Shown here: positions 1 through 9,090 of the stretch, piece after piece | Numbering within the stretch: the stretch's first letter is position 1 | Layout: the number at the start of each line of letters is the position of its first letter | NCBI GenBank assembly: GCA_963763215.1 | Contig: CAVXNX010000014.1 | Location: forward strand, 266,299 to 330,298 | Direction of reading: 5' to 3' | From: DASQZK01 sp963763215 | GTDB lineage: Bacteria; Bacteroidota; Bacteroidia; Bacteroidales; GCA-2748055 | Length of the DNA: 64,000 nt | Made by a program: the position numbers and the translations under genes | Notes under the pieces: model-generated | Databases searched by the model: none | Told to the model about the DNA's origin: nothing | What the model saw: only the letters and a program-made list of their open reading frames with translations

Positions 1-1
1 G

Positions 2-43
2 TGGTGGCTTGGATCAACGACGTTCTGCTGGAATGTAGGATAG
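2..43 (+). CDS. trp operon leader peptide, C-terminal part (start lies outside the window)
   Basis: Read from base 2, the sequence encodes WWLGSTTFCWNVG and a TAG stop, so three Trp codons occur in 13 codons, two of them adjacent. It ends 28 bases before a strong terminator that directly precedes trpE. Tandem Trp codons in a short frame ahead of a terminator and trp genes are the hallmark of ribosome-mediated attenuation: when charged Trp-tRNA is scarce the ribosome stalls on these codons and an antiterminator forms. What is seen is the frame, the codons and the terminator; the start codon lies before base 1. It could be a chance frame, since frame 1 is also open for 19 codons. Confidence 0.55.
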   Translation, partial: WWLGSTTFCWNVG

Positions 44-71
44 CCCCGCTGTATACATAAAATATTCATCG

Positions 72-100
72 GCCTGTCGGAATTCCGGCAGGCTTTTTTT
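72..100 (+). terminator. Rho-independent terminator acting as the trp attenuator
   Basis: The arms GCCTGTCGG (72-80) and CCGGCAGGC (85-93) form a GC-rich stem closed by AATT and followed by seven T residues (94-100). It lies downstream of the Trp-rich leader frame and just before trpE. GGAAT at 30-34 could pair with ATTCC at 82-86, and GCC at 44-46 with GGC at 71-73. That would break the terminator stem, giving a possible antiterminator. The alternative pairing is inferred by eye. Confidence 0.8.
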
Positions 101-128
101 GTGCCGTTAAGTCAAAATTTTTCGTCAC

Positions 129-1550
129 ATGAAAGAGACAACACTTTATCCCGAAGTTCAGCCCTCCCCCCGGGCATCGCCGACCTGGTGACGCCGGTCA
201 GCATTTACCTGAAAATCAGGGACCGTTATCCCAATGCCATTCTGCTGGAAAGCTCCGATTACCATGGCAACCGCAACAGCATGACTTACATCTGCTTCGA
301 TGTGCTCTCCTCGTTCCGGGTGGAAAACGGACAGATCAAGATCAGTTTTGCCGGCGGAGAGGAGTTCTTTTCGGAGGTTAAGGATCCGTATACGGTCAGT
401 GAGTTGCTGGATGAGTATATCCGTTCATTTAAACTGGAGCACAACGGCCTTCCTTCAGGAACACCGGCCAATGGACTTTTTGGGTATACGGCCTACGATG
501 CCGTCCGGTATTTTGATACGATCAGTCTCCGGAATGCACCACCGGAAGAGTTGAGGATCCCGGATATCCATTATGCGGTCTACCGGTTCATCATCGCGAT
601 CAATCATTTCACCAACCAGCTGTACCTCCTGGAAAACAAGACGGACCCGGGGCAGGGGAGGTATGAGGAGGTCCGGACCCTGCTGGCTAACCGTTCAACC
701 GGCACGTTCCGGTTTGTTACCATGGGTGCTGAATCATCGGCCATCACCGATGACGGCTACATGGAGATGGTGGCCAGGGGACGTGAACATTGTTTCCTGG
801 GCGATGTTTTCCAGGTCGTGCTTTCCCGGCCGTACAGCCAGGAATTCAAAGGGGATGAATTCAACGTTTACCGGGCGTTGCGGAGCATCAATCCCTCACC
901 CTATCTCTTCTTTTTCGATTATGGCGGCTATAAACTGTTCGGTTCATCTCCCGAAGCGCAGTTGGTGATCAGTGACGGGGTTGCCCGGATCAATCCCATT
1001 GCGGGCACATTCCGCCGCACGGGAAACGATGAACAGGACCGTCAGCTGGCCATCGACCTGACCAATGATACCAAGGAGAATGCCGAACACGTGATGCTGG
1101 TCGACCTGGCCAGAAATGATCTCAGCCGGAACTCGGATGAGGTCATGGTGAAGACCTACCGGGAAGTGCAGTTCTATTCGCATGTCATTCACCTGGTTTC
1201 GGAAGTGACGGGTGTGCTGAAAGAGGGGTATAATCCCGTCCGTGTATTTGCCGATTCGTTTCCGGCCGGAACACTTTCCGGTGCCCCGAAATTCAGGGCC
1301 ATGGAGCTCATCGATGAGTTATGAGAAGACGAACCGGGGATTTTACGGCGGGGCCATCGGCTATTTCGGATTTGGCGGAGAGGTGAACCATGCCATCATG
1401 ATCCGTTCGTTCATGAGTAAAAACAACACGCTTTTTTACCAGGCGGGAGCCGGAATCGTGGCCGCTTCGGTGGAAGAGAACGAGCTGAATGAAGTCGCCA
1501 ACAAGCTCGGCGCCCTGAAGAAAGCCATTGAGCTGGCCAGGGAAATGTAA
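129..1550 (+). CDS. trpE: Anthranilate synthase component I (one or two apparent frameshifts)
   Basis: This large subunit makes anthranilate from chorismate using ammonia from TrpG, the first step of tryptophan synthesis. The chorismate-binding core is intact, with the characteristic PIAGTFRR, DLARNDLSR and FPAGTLSGAPK blocks. The frame stops at 1324 directly after RAMELIDEL, and the conserved continuation YEKTNRGFYGGAIGY resumes one frame over. Removing one T of the TT at 1319-1320 restores it. The open frame also extends back to a GTG at 101, immediately after the attenuator T-run. I prefer the ATG at 129, which would read MKETTLYPEVQPSPPG if one C is missing from the C run at 166-171. The gene leads trpEGDCFBA. 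Confidence 0.93.
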
Positions 1551-1596
1551 AAGGGGACGTCATCTGTACAGGATTTAATAACAGGAGGAAAGCAAG

Positions 1597-2166
1597 ATGA
1601 AAATCATGGTACTCGATAATTACGATTCATTCACCTATAACCTGGTTCATTACCTGAAAGAACTGACCGGTGAACAGGTGGATGTTTTCCGGAACGACCG
1701 GATCACTCCGGAACAGGCAAGGGCATACGACAAGATCATCATTTCACCCGGCCCCGGATTGCCATCCGATGCCGGGATCACGCTTGATCTCATCCGGTAC
1801 CTGGCACCGGAAAAAAGCATACTCGGCGTGTGCCTCGGTTGCCAGGCCATCGCCGAATCATACGGGGGCAGCCTGATCAATCTCCGGCAGGTCTTTCACG
1901 GTGTAGCCACCTTTATGAAGGTCACCGATGAGAACGAACGGCTTTTTTCCGGGATCCCGGAAAGTTTCACCGCCGGAAGATATCATTCCTGGGTCATCCG
2001 TGAAGACGACCTGCCTGCCGAATTGCACGTGACGGCCCGCGATGACGAGGGAATGATCATGGCTGTTTCACACAGCTCCTTCGATCTGAGGGGCGTCCAG
2101 TTTCATCCCGAGTCGGTACTGACACGTTACGGCAAGCAAATGATGGTAAACTGGCTGGAAGACTGA
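1597..2166 (+). CDS. trpG: Anthranilate synthase component II (glutamine amidotransferase)
   Basis: This class I glutamine amidotransferase supplies ammonia to TrpE. It is a stand-alone subunit of 189 residues, the usual length for TrpG/PabA. The start MKIMVLDNYDSFTYNLVHY, the oxyanion-hole motif ISPGPGLPSDAG, the nucleophile-elbow GVCLGCQAIAE (catalytic Cys) and the C-terminal VQFHPESVLT (catalytic His and Glu) are all present. A clear Shine-Dalgarno-like AGGAGG lies about 8 bases before the ATG, which is unusual for this phylum and supports the start. No frameshift is seen. Some Bacteroidota share this subunit with folate synthesis, but the position inside the trp operon favours the tryptophan role. 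Confidence 0.95.
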   Translation: MKIMVLDNYDSFTYNLVHYLKELTGEQVDVFRNDRITPEQARAYDKIIISPGPGLPSDAGITLDLIRYLAPEKSILGVCLGCQAIAESYGGSLINLRQVFHGVATFMKVTDENERLFSGIPESFTAGRYHSWVIREDDLPAELHVTARDDEGMIMAVSHSSFDLRGVQFHPESVLTRYGKQMMVNWLED

Positions 2167-2214
2167 GTGCCGTTTTGAAAATGAAGTCACACATCAATGA
2201 TCAATTCAACGAAC

Positions 2215-3208
2215 ATGAAAGAGATATTACAGAAGCTTACCGCTCACCTGACCCTGGATCGGGAAGAAGCCAGGGCGGTGCTCCTCGATGTCGGCACGGG
2301 GAAAATTCACGGAGTCGCAGGTTGCCGCTTTTCTCACTGTATTTATGATGCGTCTGATCACCGTCGATGAGCTGGCCGGTTTCCGGGATGCCTTCCTGGA
2401 GCTGTGTCTGAATACCGACCTGTCCGATTTCAATACCATCGACCTGTGCGGGACGGGAGGAGACGGAAAGAATACCTTCAATGTTTCCACCCTGTCGTCG
2501 CTCGTGGTTGCCGGGGCCGGCGCCAAGGTGGCCAAACACGGAAACTACGGGGTTTCCTCGGCCTGCGGTTCGAGCAATGTCATGGAATACTTCGGTTACC
2601 GATTCACCAACGACAGGGATGTGCTTCTCCGTCAGCTCGACCGCGCCGGCATCTGTTTTCTGCATGCCCCATTGTTTCATCCCGCGATGAAAAATGTGGC
2701 CCCAATCAGGAAGGCCCTCGGCGTGAAGACGTTTTTCAATATACTCGGACCGCTGGTAAATCCCGCGTTTCCGCCAAACCAGGTGTCGGGCGTCTTCAGC
2801 CTCGAGACCGCAAGGTTATACCATTATATTTTTCAGCAAACCGAGAAGAGGTATGCCGTTCTTTATTCGCTCGACGGCTACGATGAGATCTCCCTGACCG
2901 GCGAATTCAAGCTGATCACCAACGACGGGGAACGTCTGCTGGCACCTGAGGATATCGGCTTCAACAAGCTGAATCCCGCCGACATCGACGGGGGAGAGAC
3001 CGTTGGAGAATCTGCCGCCATCTTTCATTCCATCCTGGAAGGTCATGGGACGGAAGCCCAGAACGATGCGGTCATCGCCAATTCGGGGATGGCCCTGGAA
3101 TGTTACTACCCGGGCAAATCTCATGAAGAATGTTTTGAAATGGCACGCGGGTCACTTTACAGCGGCAAAGCCCTGAACGTATTGAGAACCCTTATCGAAC
3201 AGAACTGA
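2215..3208 (+). CDS. trpD: Anthranilate phosphoribosyltransferase (one apparent frameshift)
   Basis: TrpD transfers the phosphoribosyl group of PRPP to anthranilate. The start at 2215 gives MKEILQKLTAHLTLDREEA, the normal family N-terminus. The frame is lost at the AAAA of 2302-2305. Dropping one A joins VLLDVGTGK to FTESQVAAFLTVFMMR, exactly as the helical N-terminal domain should read. Downstream are the PRPP-binding motif DLCGTGGDGKNTFN, the KHGNYGVSS segment and the NILGPLVNP block, so the enzyme is full length at about 330 residues. It is separated from trpG by 48 bases and its stop is followed directly by trpC. Confidence 0.93.
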
Positions 3209-3209
3209 T

Positions 3210-4008
3210 ATGAATTTCCTGGAACGCATTATCGCCGATAAAAGGACGGAGGTGGCCCGGGCAAAGGCCATCAGGCCGCTGCGGGACCTGGAGCATTCGG
3301 CACTCTTCAATGTTCCGAGGCCTTCAATGCGGGAGGCCCTGGCTCAACCGGGGCCCTCGATCATTGCCGAATTCAAGCGGAAATCCCCTTCAAAGGGCGA
3401 TATCAACAGGGACGCCTCGCCGCAGATGGTCGTTCCCGGTTACCGTCGGGCGGGGGCAGCCGCCGTATCCGTACTGACCGATGCCTATTTTAACGGCAGC
3501 CTCCAGGATCTTTCCGATGCCTTCGGTTGTACCGACATTCCTTTGCTACGAAAAGATTTTATCATCGATGAGTACCAACTCGTTGAGGCCAGGAGCGCCG
3601 GGGCATCTGCCATCCTGCTCATTGCCGCGGCACTCGGCAGCACTGAGCTGAGAGATCTTGCTGCCATGGCTTCCTCCCTTGAACTGGATGTGCTTTTCGA
3701 GGTACACTGCGAGGAAGAACTGGAAAAGTGCCCGCAAAACATATCGATTATCGGGGTAAATAACCGGAATCTTGAGACCTTTGCCGTGGATGTGGCAACA
3801 TCGCTTGAACTGGCGGGGAAGATTCCCGGGGGCATCTCTGAAAGTTTCCGAGAGCGGGATCAGTGATGCGGACAGGATCATGGAATTATCCCGGGCCGGA
3901 TTTGATGCCTTCCTGATCGGGGAGATGTTCATGCGGGAAAAGGATCCGGGGAGGCGGGCGGAGAAATTCATTCATGAAATTTTACAACAAAAGCCCACAG
4001 AGAAATGA
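3210..4008 (+). CDS. trpC: Indole-3-glycerol-phosphate synthase (one apparent frameshift)
   Basis: This (beta/alpha)8 enzyme cyclises CdRP to indole-3-glycerol phosphate. The N-terminal MNFLERIIADKRTEVA, the catalytic-Lys strand IIAEFKRKSPSKG, the LTDAYFNGSLQDL strand, the LLRKDFIIDEYQ strand and the IIGVNNRNLETF strand are all present. The frame breaks at GGGGG (3828-3832). With one G fewer, IPGASLKVSESGISDADRI continues to the C-terminal phosphate-binding segment FLIGEMFM. The merged protein is about 265 residues, the normal size. It starts two bases after trpD and overlaps trpF by four bases (ATGA), so translation is probably coupled. Confidence 0.93.
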
Positions 4009-4634
4009 AAATCAAAGTATGCGGGCTGAGGGAACGGGAGAATATCCGTGCGGTGGCCGGCCTTGGGCCCGACCTGATGGGGTTTATTTTTTACCCCGCT
4101 TCACCGCGTTATGCCGGTGACCTGCTGAGGGCGGAAGACCTGCAAGGTTTACCTTCCACGACCCTCAAGACGGGAGTTTTTGTTAATGCCGGCCTCAGCG
4201 ATATCGAAAGCATCTTCCGGAAGTATGACCTGGATTTTGTCCAGCTCCACGGGGATGAGTCGCCGTCATACTGTGAACAGCTCTCCGGCCTCGGCATTCC
4301 CCTGATCAAGGCTTTTCGTCTCACCGGGAGTTTTGATTTCGATTTGACTGCCCGTTATCACGCCTTTTGCCGGTATTTTCTTTTCGATGCCCCGACGGTG
4401 AAATACGGGGGAAGCGGCCGGCGTTTCGACTGGGAACTCCTTGACCGGTACACGCTCGGTCACCCGTTTTTTCTCAGCGGGGGCATCGGTCCGGAGGATG
4501 CTGAAGAGATCCTGTCTCTCCGTCATCCCGCTCTGGCCGGTGTGGATGTCAACAGCAGGTTTGAACAAAGCCCCGGGGTAAAGGACACCCGCAAACTGGA
4601 AGACTTTATAAACACCATAAACAAAAGATGCTGA
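4005..4634 (+). CDS. trpF: Phosphoribosylanthranilate isomerase
   Basis: TrpF performs the Amadori rearrangement of phosphoribosylanthranilate to CdRP. The protein has 209 residues, normal for a monofunctional enzyme. It opens with MKIKVCGLRERENI, carrying the catalytic general-base Cys of KVCGL. It has the MGFIFYPASPRY loop, FVQLHGDE, the catalytic Asp region in FLFDAP, and the C-terminal phosphate-binding SGGIGPEDA and GVDVNSRFE. Its ATG overlaps the trpC stop and its own stop overlaps the start of trpB. In many bacteria TrpC and TrpF are fused; here they are separate genes. No frameshift is seen. Confidence 0.95.
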   Translation: MKIKVCGLRERENIRAVAGLGPDLMGFIFYPASPRYAGDLLRAEDLQGLPSTTLKTGVFVNAGLSDIESIFRKYDLDFVQLHGDESPSYCEQLSGLGIPLIKAFRLTGSFDFDLTARYHAFCRYFLFDAPTVKYGGSGRRFDWELLDRYTLGHPFFLSGGIGPEDAEEILSLRHPALAGVDVNSRFEQSPGVKDTRKLEDFINTINKRC

Positions 4635-5825
4635 TGAAAACGTTCCTTTCCGGTGAAGACGGTTACTACGGGGAATACGGCGGCAGCTACATTCCCGAGA
4701 TGCTCAGGCACAATGTTGAAGAACTCAGATCGGTCTATTATGATATCATCGTCTCGGGGGCTTTCCAGGATGAATTCAACTCCCTGCTGAAGAATTATGC
4801 CGGGAGGCCATCGCCGCTGACGTATGCCGGAAGGCTTAGCGAGCATTACGGAACCCATATTTATCTCAAGCGGGAAGACCTCAATCATACCGGTTCGCAC
4901 AAGATCAACAATACGATCGGGCAGATCCTTCTTGCCAGGCATATGGGAAAGAGCCGGATCATCGCGGAAACCGGTGCCGGGCAGCACGGTGTGGCCACGG
5001 CGACGGTGTGTGCACTGCTGGGGCTGAAATGCGTGGTATACATGGGTGAACTCGACATGCAGCGGCAGGAGCCCAATGTCAGGAGGATGGAGATGCTGGG
5101 AGCAGAGGTGATCCCGGCCCTGAGCGGAAACCGGACGCTGAAGGATGCCACCAATGAGGCCATGCGCGACTGGATCCGGAATCCCGAAGACACCTATTAC
5201 CTCATCGGTTCGGTTGTCGGACCCCATCCCTATCCCGACATGGTCGCAAAATTCCAGTCGGTGATCAGCGAAGAACTGAAGTGGCAGCTGGATGAACAGA
5301 CCGGCCGGAACTATCCCGACTATATCCTGGCCTGTGTCGGAGGGGGGAGCAATGCGGCCGGCATTTTTTACCATTATATCGATCACACGGGATGCCGGCT
5401 GATCGGCGTGGAAGCTGCCGGCAAAGGCACCGGCACGGGGATGACAGCCGCCACTATCGCAGAAGGGGAGACCGGCATCCTCCATGGCAGCCGCACCCTC
5501 CTGATGCAGGATGATGACGGCCAGGTGACCGAACCGTATTCCATCTCGGCCGGGTTGGATTATCCCGGTGTCGGTCCGCTTCATGCCTACCTGGCCCGTT
5601 CGGGGAAGGCAGAATACCTGAATGTCACCGACAAAAAGGCCCTGGAGGCCGCTTATCTTCTCACGCGGAAGGAAGGCATTATCCCGGCCCTTGAAAGTGC
5701 TCATGCCGTGGCCGCCCTGAACCAGATTTCGTTTCCGGAAAGAGGAAACCGTGGTGGTTTGCATCTCCGGTCGCGGCGATAAAGATATGGGCGCTTATGT
5801 TGAATTACTGAAACTGAAACTCTGA
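4628..5825 (+). CDS. trpB: Tryptophan synthase beta chain (one apparent frameshift near the end)
   Basis: The PLP-dependent beta subunit condenses indole with serine. Key signatures are GEYGGSYIPEML, the PLP-lysine motif NHTGSHKINNTIGQ, the AETGAGQHGVATATVCA loop and the PLP-phosphate motif CVGGGSNAAG. The frame goes wrong at the AAA of 5739-5741. With one A fewer, FPEEETVVVCISGRGDKDM leads to the natural end GAYVELLKLKL and a TGA at 5825. As written it would stop early at 5782 with a scrambled tail. Either the ATG at 4628 or the one at 4634 could start it, and both overlap the trpF stop. Confidence 0.94.
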
Positions 5826-5832
5826 CCCCAAC

Positions 5833-6618
5833 ATGAACAGAATACAGGAACTTTTTTCCAGAAAGAACAACAACGTGCTTTCTGTATACCTGACCGCCGG
5901 GTATCCCGGACTGGATGACACGACCCGGATCATCTGTGCCCTCCAGGAAAGTGGTGCCGACATGATCGAAATCGGAATGCCTTTTTCCGATCCCGTTGCC
6001 GACGGCCCGGTCATCCAGGGAAGCAGCCAGAAAGCTCTGAAAAACGGCATGTCACTCAACGTGCTCTTCGAACAGCTGAAAACCATCCGGCTGAAGGTGC
6101 ACATTCCCCTGCTGCTGATGGGATATCTTAACCCGGTACACAAAATGGGCATTGAGGTCTTCGCCGGTAAATGCCAGGAAACCGGGATCGACGGGGTGAT
6201 CATCCCCGACCTGCCCATGGAATACTACCGCGACCAGTACCGTGAACTTTTTGCCCGCCACGACCTGATCAACATCCTGCTGATCACGCCGCAAACCCCC
6301 GAGACACGGATCCGGGAGATCGATCGCCTCACCCGGGGATTTATCTACATGGTGTCTTCGTTTTCCACCACGGGTTCGCAGAAAAGATTCGGCCTGGCCC
6401 AGGAATCGTATTTCAACCGGATCGTCTCCATGAACCTGGCATCGCCCACCCTGATCGGCTTTGGGGTCGGAGACCGCGAGACATTCCGCACCGCCTCCAG
6501 CCACGCCAGCGGTGCCATCATCGGGAGTGCCTTCATCAAAGCCCTCGAAGGCCCCGGTAACATTGAGGACAAAGTGAAACAGTTCGTCAGCAGCGTGATC
6601 CCTCCCGATAAGCCATGA
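5833..6618 (+). CDS. trpA: Tryptophan synthase alpha chain
   Basis: The alpha subunit splits indole-3-glycerol phosphate and channels indole to TrpB. Its 261 residues include the strand MIEIGMPFSDPVADGPVIQ, which carries both catalytic acids (Glu of IEIG and Asp of VADGP). Also present are GVIIPDLPMEY, LLITPQTPE and the C-terminal phosphate-binding IGFGVGDRETF and GAIIGSAFIKAL. The FIYMVSSFSTTGSQ stretch matches the active-site loop region. It follows trpB by seven bases and is the last gene of the operon. No frameshift is seen. Confidence 0.95.
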   Translation: MNRIQELFSRKNNNVLSVYLTAGYPGLDDTTRIICALQESGADMIEIGMPFSDPVADGPVIQGSSQKALKNGMSLNVLFEQLKTIRLKVHIPLLLMGYLNPVHKMGIEVFAGKCQETGIDGVIIPDLPMEYYRDQYRELFARHDLINILLITPQTPETRIREIDRLTRGFIYMVSSFSTTGSQKRFGLAQESYFNRIVSMNLASPTLIGFGVGDRETFRTASSHASGAIIGSAFIKALEGPGNIEDKVKQFVSSVIPPDKP

Positions 6619-7063
6619 TTTTTTAAAAGAAATCCTGTCTTTGAAGAAACCCTCCCTGTAATTCTCATTGGCGGAGGGAAAAATCGTCTATTCCTCCCTT
6701 GACTTCCAGGGCGCTTTGGGATGTGACCGGGACATTTCTTCGGTGGCTAAAAGACTTTTGTATAACCTTATTACCGAAGGGACAGGGAAATAAGAGAATA
6801 AGACTTTTTTCCGGAATGCCGAAATATGTTATAAAAAAGGTTCTTATCTGTGCTGTTTTTCCGCCAAATGGCTTAACTTGTTGAAAGATTAACACTTTTT
6901 TTAGGATTCTGACGAATTGTCATGAGTCTGTTAGTTGGTTAGTTGGTTGATGAACGGCATTCAAACGCTGTTAAACCGGAGAGCCATCGGTCAGTGACCG
7001 GTGACTCTCTTTTCGTTTGGGAAGCATCGTTTTTCAGCCAACGGCATGAAACGAAACGTTCCG
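6619..7063. other. Intergenic region downstream of the trp operon
   Basis: I see no convincing gene in these 445 bases; short frames have no recognisable content. The region holds a small direct repeat of TTAGTTGG units near 6931-6951 and, near its right end, a hairpin described separately. The next gene ends at 7064 on the opposite strand, so this is a convergent gap. Confidence 0.6.
6978..7013 (+). terminator. Hairpin terminator between the trp operon and a convergent gene
   Basis: GGAGAGCCATCGGTCA (6978-6993) pairs with TGACCGGTGACTCTC (6995-7009) with two mismatches and a very short loop, and is followed by TTTT on the plus strand. It lies about 360 bases after trpA and 50 bases beyond the stop of the minus-strand gene, so it may insulate both. 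The T-run favours the plus strand. Confidence 0.6.
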
Positions 7064-8074
7064 TCATTTTGTGACAGGCATGAGGATTTCCGTTTTCCAG
7101 CTGGTGACGATGGGCTCAACTTCAGGGTCGGTAAGATAGAATTCCCAGACTTCGCCTGTAGCCTTCAGGTGGTTGGAATGGATATAATCCGTCATTTTGT
7201 TGTACGACTGTGGGAGTTCATCATAAGGACCGGTATGGATTGCCCTGGCTGCCCTGAAAGCCGGGAAGGAGACGGCCAGGACCTCAAAGGCTGGGGTGCC
7301 GGGTGTTCTGACGGGGATCCCGCAGTAGACCGTTGCGGTATTCGTTTCCTCCTTGAAGTCGAAAACGTAGCTGAAGGGTACGCCGGTCACTTCGAGATCC
7401 TGGTCGGTAACTGCTTTGACGGCTTTAGCAAAAAGGGCGGTATAGCCGGAGGTCAGTTCATCCCTCTTTCCACTAGCTGAAGCCACCATGGCATTCATTT
7501 CGGGCATATTGACCAGTGTGATCGGGGAAAGGCTGCTGAGCGAGGCGCCATAGCGTTCGAGATGTTGTTTCAGGTTTTCAAGTCCCCTTTCATACTGTTG
7601 CCTGAGGGGTTTCCTCATGAACAGGATGGCGAGCCTCCCGAGAGGATAATGGGCAGCGGACCGGAACGTCCAGACAACATGCGTTTTCCCGTTATTTTCT
7701 GAAAATTTCCAGGAAACTTTTGCCGGTGTTTTTTGCCCGCCGAAATGCACAGTCGACCCGATGTATCTCCCGAATTTTGTGGAATCGACCGTGATATCCC
7801 CGGTGCCGGTAAGATGCCCGGTCCATGAGAACCGCGTCCCGGTATAAAGTTCCTGGAAGTTCACGGAAGTTTTTGCCGTCGAGTCGACCGATATCCAGGG
7901 GTCCCACAGGGGACGGCCACTGAAGGTAGCCACGGCATGGAAGACTTTTGCCGGTGGGAGGTTGATGTCTTTTTCGGCCCGGATGATGACCTCAGCAGGC
8001 AGAAAGGCGGCAATGATGAGGGTGGCTGCGATCAGACAGGCAAGAATGATAAAAATCCATTTGATGAGTTTCAT
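7064..8074 (-). CDS. SRPBCC-domain protein with C-terminal GyrI-like effector-binding domain
   Basis: The protein has 336 residues. An N-terminal hydrophobic segment (about residues 5-26, IKWIFIILACLIAATLIIAA) likely anchors or exports it. Residues about 30-165 resemble the START/SRPBCC lipid- or ligand-binding fold (KDINLPPAKVFHAVATFSG, then VSWKFSENNGKTHVVWTF). From about 180 on it resembles the GyrI-like/AraC effector-binding fold, with FSYVFDFKEET, HTGPYDELPQSYNKM and VWEFYLTDPEVEP. The second domain binds small molecules in other proteins; the ligand here is unknown. It is transcribed in the same direction as the YkgJ-like gene, 62 bases upstream. No DNA-binding domain is visible, so a regulator is unlikely. 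Confidence 0.8.
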   Translation of the reverse strand: MKLIKWIFIILACLIAATLIIAAFLPAEVIIRAEKDINLPPAKVFHAVATFSGRPLWDPWISVDSTAKTSVNFQELYTGTRFSWTGHLTGTGDITVDSTKFGRYIGSTVHFGGQKTPAKVSWKFSENNGKTHVVWTFRSAAHYPLGRLAILFMRKPLRQQYERGLENLKQHLERYGASLSSLSPITLVNMPEMNAMVASASGKRDELTSGYTALFAKAVKAVTDQDLEVTGVPFSYVFDFKEETNTATVYCGIPVRTPGTPAFEVLAVSFPAFRAARAIHTGPYDELPQSYNKMTDYIHSNHLKATGEVWEFYLTDPEVEPIVTSWKTEILMPVTK

Positions 8075-8136
8075 TTCCCGGGTGTTAGATCGTGGTCTTA
8101 AGGATAAAGACAGCGATTGCCGCTATCCGGCAGCTT

Positions 8137-8895
8137 TCAGGCGCTGTCTTTGTCGTTTTGCGGATATGAATTGAGGATTTTCAGTTCATCACCGGTGTAT
8201 TCCGGGCAGGGGAAAACATTTTCCCCGCTGATCCACCGGTTGGCGATGGCGGGATCCTGCAGGGCCAGGAGGAGTCCTTCCTCGAGGGTCAGTTCCGATA
8301 TCATGAGACCCAACTCCCGGAAGCGTGCCGCTACTCCTTCATTCATCATTCTTCCGGCACGCAGCGGAAATTCGAGCAGACGGGCGAATGCCGAGGAATC
8401 ATCCGGCTGACTGAATTCCCGGATGCACGAATCGATATCCGTGGAGAGGTAAATCCTGCAAGCCATAGGCCTGGCTGCGTAGGCTGAACAGATCCTCTCG
8501 TCGAGCAGAGGACAGAAGTGGGCCAGGGAGAGTTTTTCTTCGAGGCTCTTTTTCGAGGTGATGTCATGCTTAATCCTGAGGGATTCGATGAGACGGTCCA
8601 CCTTCTCCCGCGAAAATATTGTCCGGATGTATCCCGCCAGGAAGATCACCTCCCAGGGATTGGCGAAGATTTGCTTGGAACAGCACCAGTGGCATCCCTT
8701 TCCGCAATGCAGAGGATTCCCTTCGCGGCATACGCGGGCCGAAAGGGTATCGATCAGGGAGTCGATGGCATGGTAAATTCCCTGGCTGAGCTGGTTGAGA
8801 TTTTCGCTGTCGGCACCTTTGCTGAGAACGGTGGTCGCCAGCCGGTAGCCATCGGAATAAAAAACCTGGTCGATGTTATTGTAGGATAGGTCCAT
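8137..8895 (-). CDS. YkgJ-family cysteine-cluster protein
   Basis: This 252-residue protein carries the Zn/Fe-binding Cys cluster typical of the YkgJ family. The motif CGKGCHWCCSK lies near residue 65, followed by CPLLDERICSAYAARPMACR around residues 125-150. The spacing of the Cys residues and the RPxxCR motif are diagnostic. The family's biochemical role is unknown; metal or Fe-S binding is assumed from the cluster. Here it is a single-domain version with extra helical sequence on both sides. It shares strand and probably transcript with the downstream SRPBCC gene. No signal peptide is seen, so it is likely cytoplasmic. Confidence 0.82.
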   Translation of the reverse strand: MDLSYNNIDQVFYSDGYRLATTVLSKGADSENLNQLSQGIYHAIDSLIDTLSARVCREGNPLHCGKGCHWCCSKQIFANPWEVIFLAGYIRTIFSREKVDRLIESLRIKHDITSKKSLEEKLSLAHFCPLLDERICSAYAARPMACRIYLSTDIDSCIREFSQPDDSSAFARLLEFPLRAGRMMNEGVAARFRELGLMISELTLEEGLLLALQDPAIANRWISGENVFPCPEYTGDELKILNSYPQNDKDSA

Positions 8896-8984
8896 AGGCC
8901 GTGAATATTCGTCTAAATGTAACTGATATTCGAGACATAATCAAGAAAAGTTTTTGGTAAGTCATTTGTGTAAAAAGCAAGGGA

Positions 8985-9046
8985 GTCGGAAGTCGGTGGT
9001 CGGTAATCGGTAATCGGTGGTCGGTAGTCGGTGGTCGGAAATCGGA
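8985..9046. repeat. Tandem heptamer array, TCGGTRR type
   Basis: About nine imperfect copies of a 7-base unit (GTCGGTG, GTCGGTA, ATCGGTA variants) run head to tail. A similar array in inverted orientation lies at 9691-9752, and others at 55515-55547 and 55665-55770. The unit is not a multiple of three and no gene is open through it. It resembles the short tandemly repeated repetitive sequences of some bacterial genomes. The stretch 8896-9090 around it holds no gene. Confidence 0.85.
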
Positions 9047-9090
9047 CTTTCAACTGGTTAAATACGAAGTAGTTACTTGTTATACAAAGC

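Noticed and set aside
6699..6884. 61-codon open frame after trpA
   Set aside because: No homology-like motifs and the opposite strand is open as well; probably non-coding.
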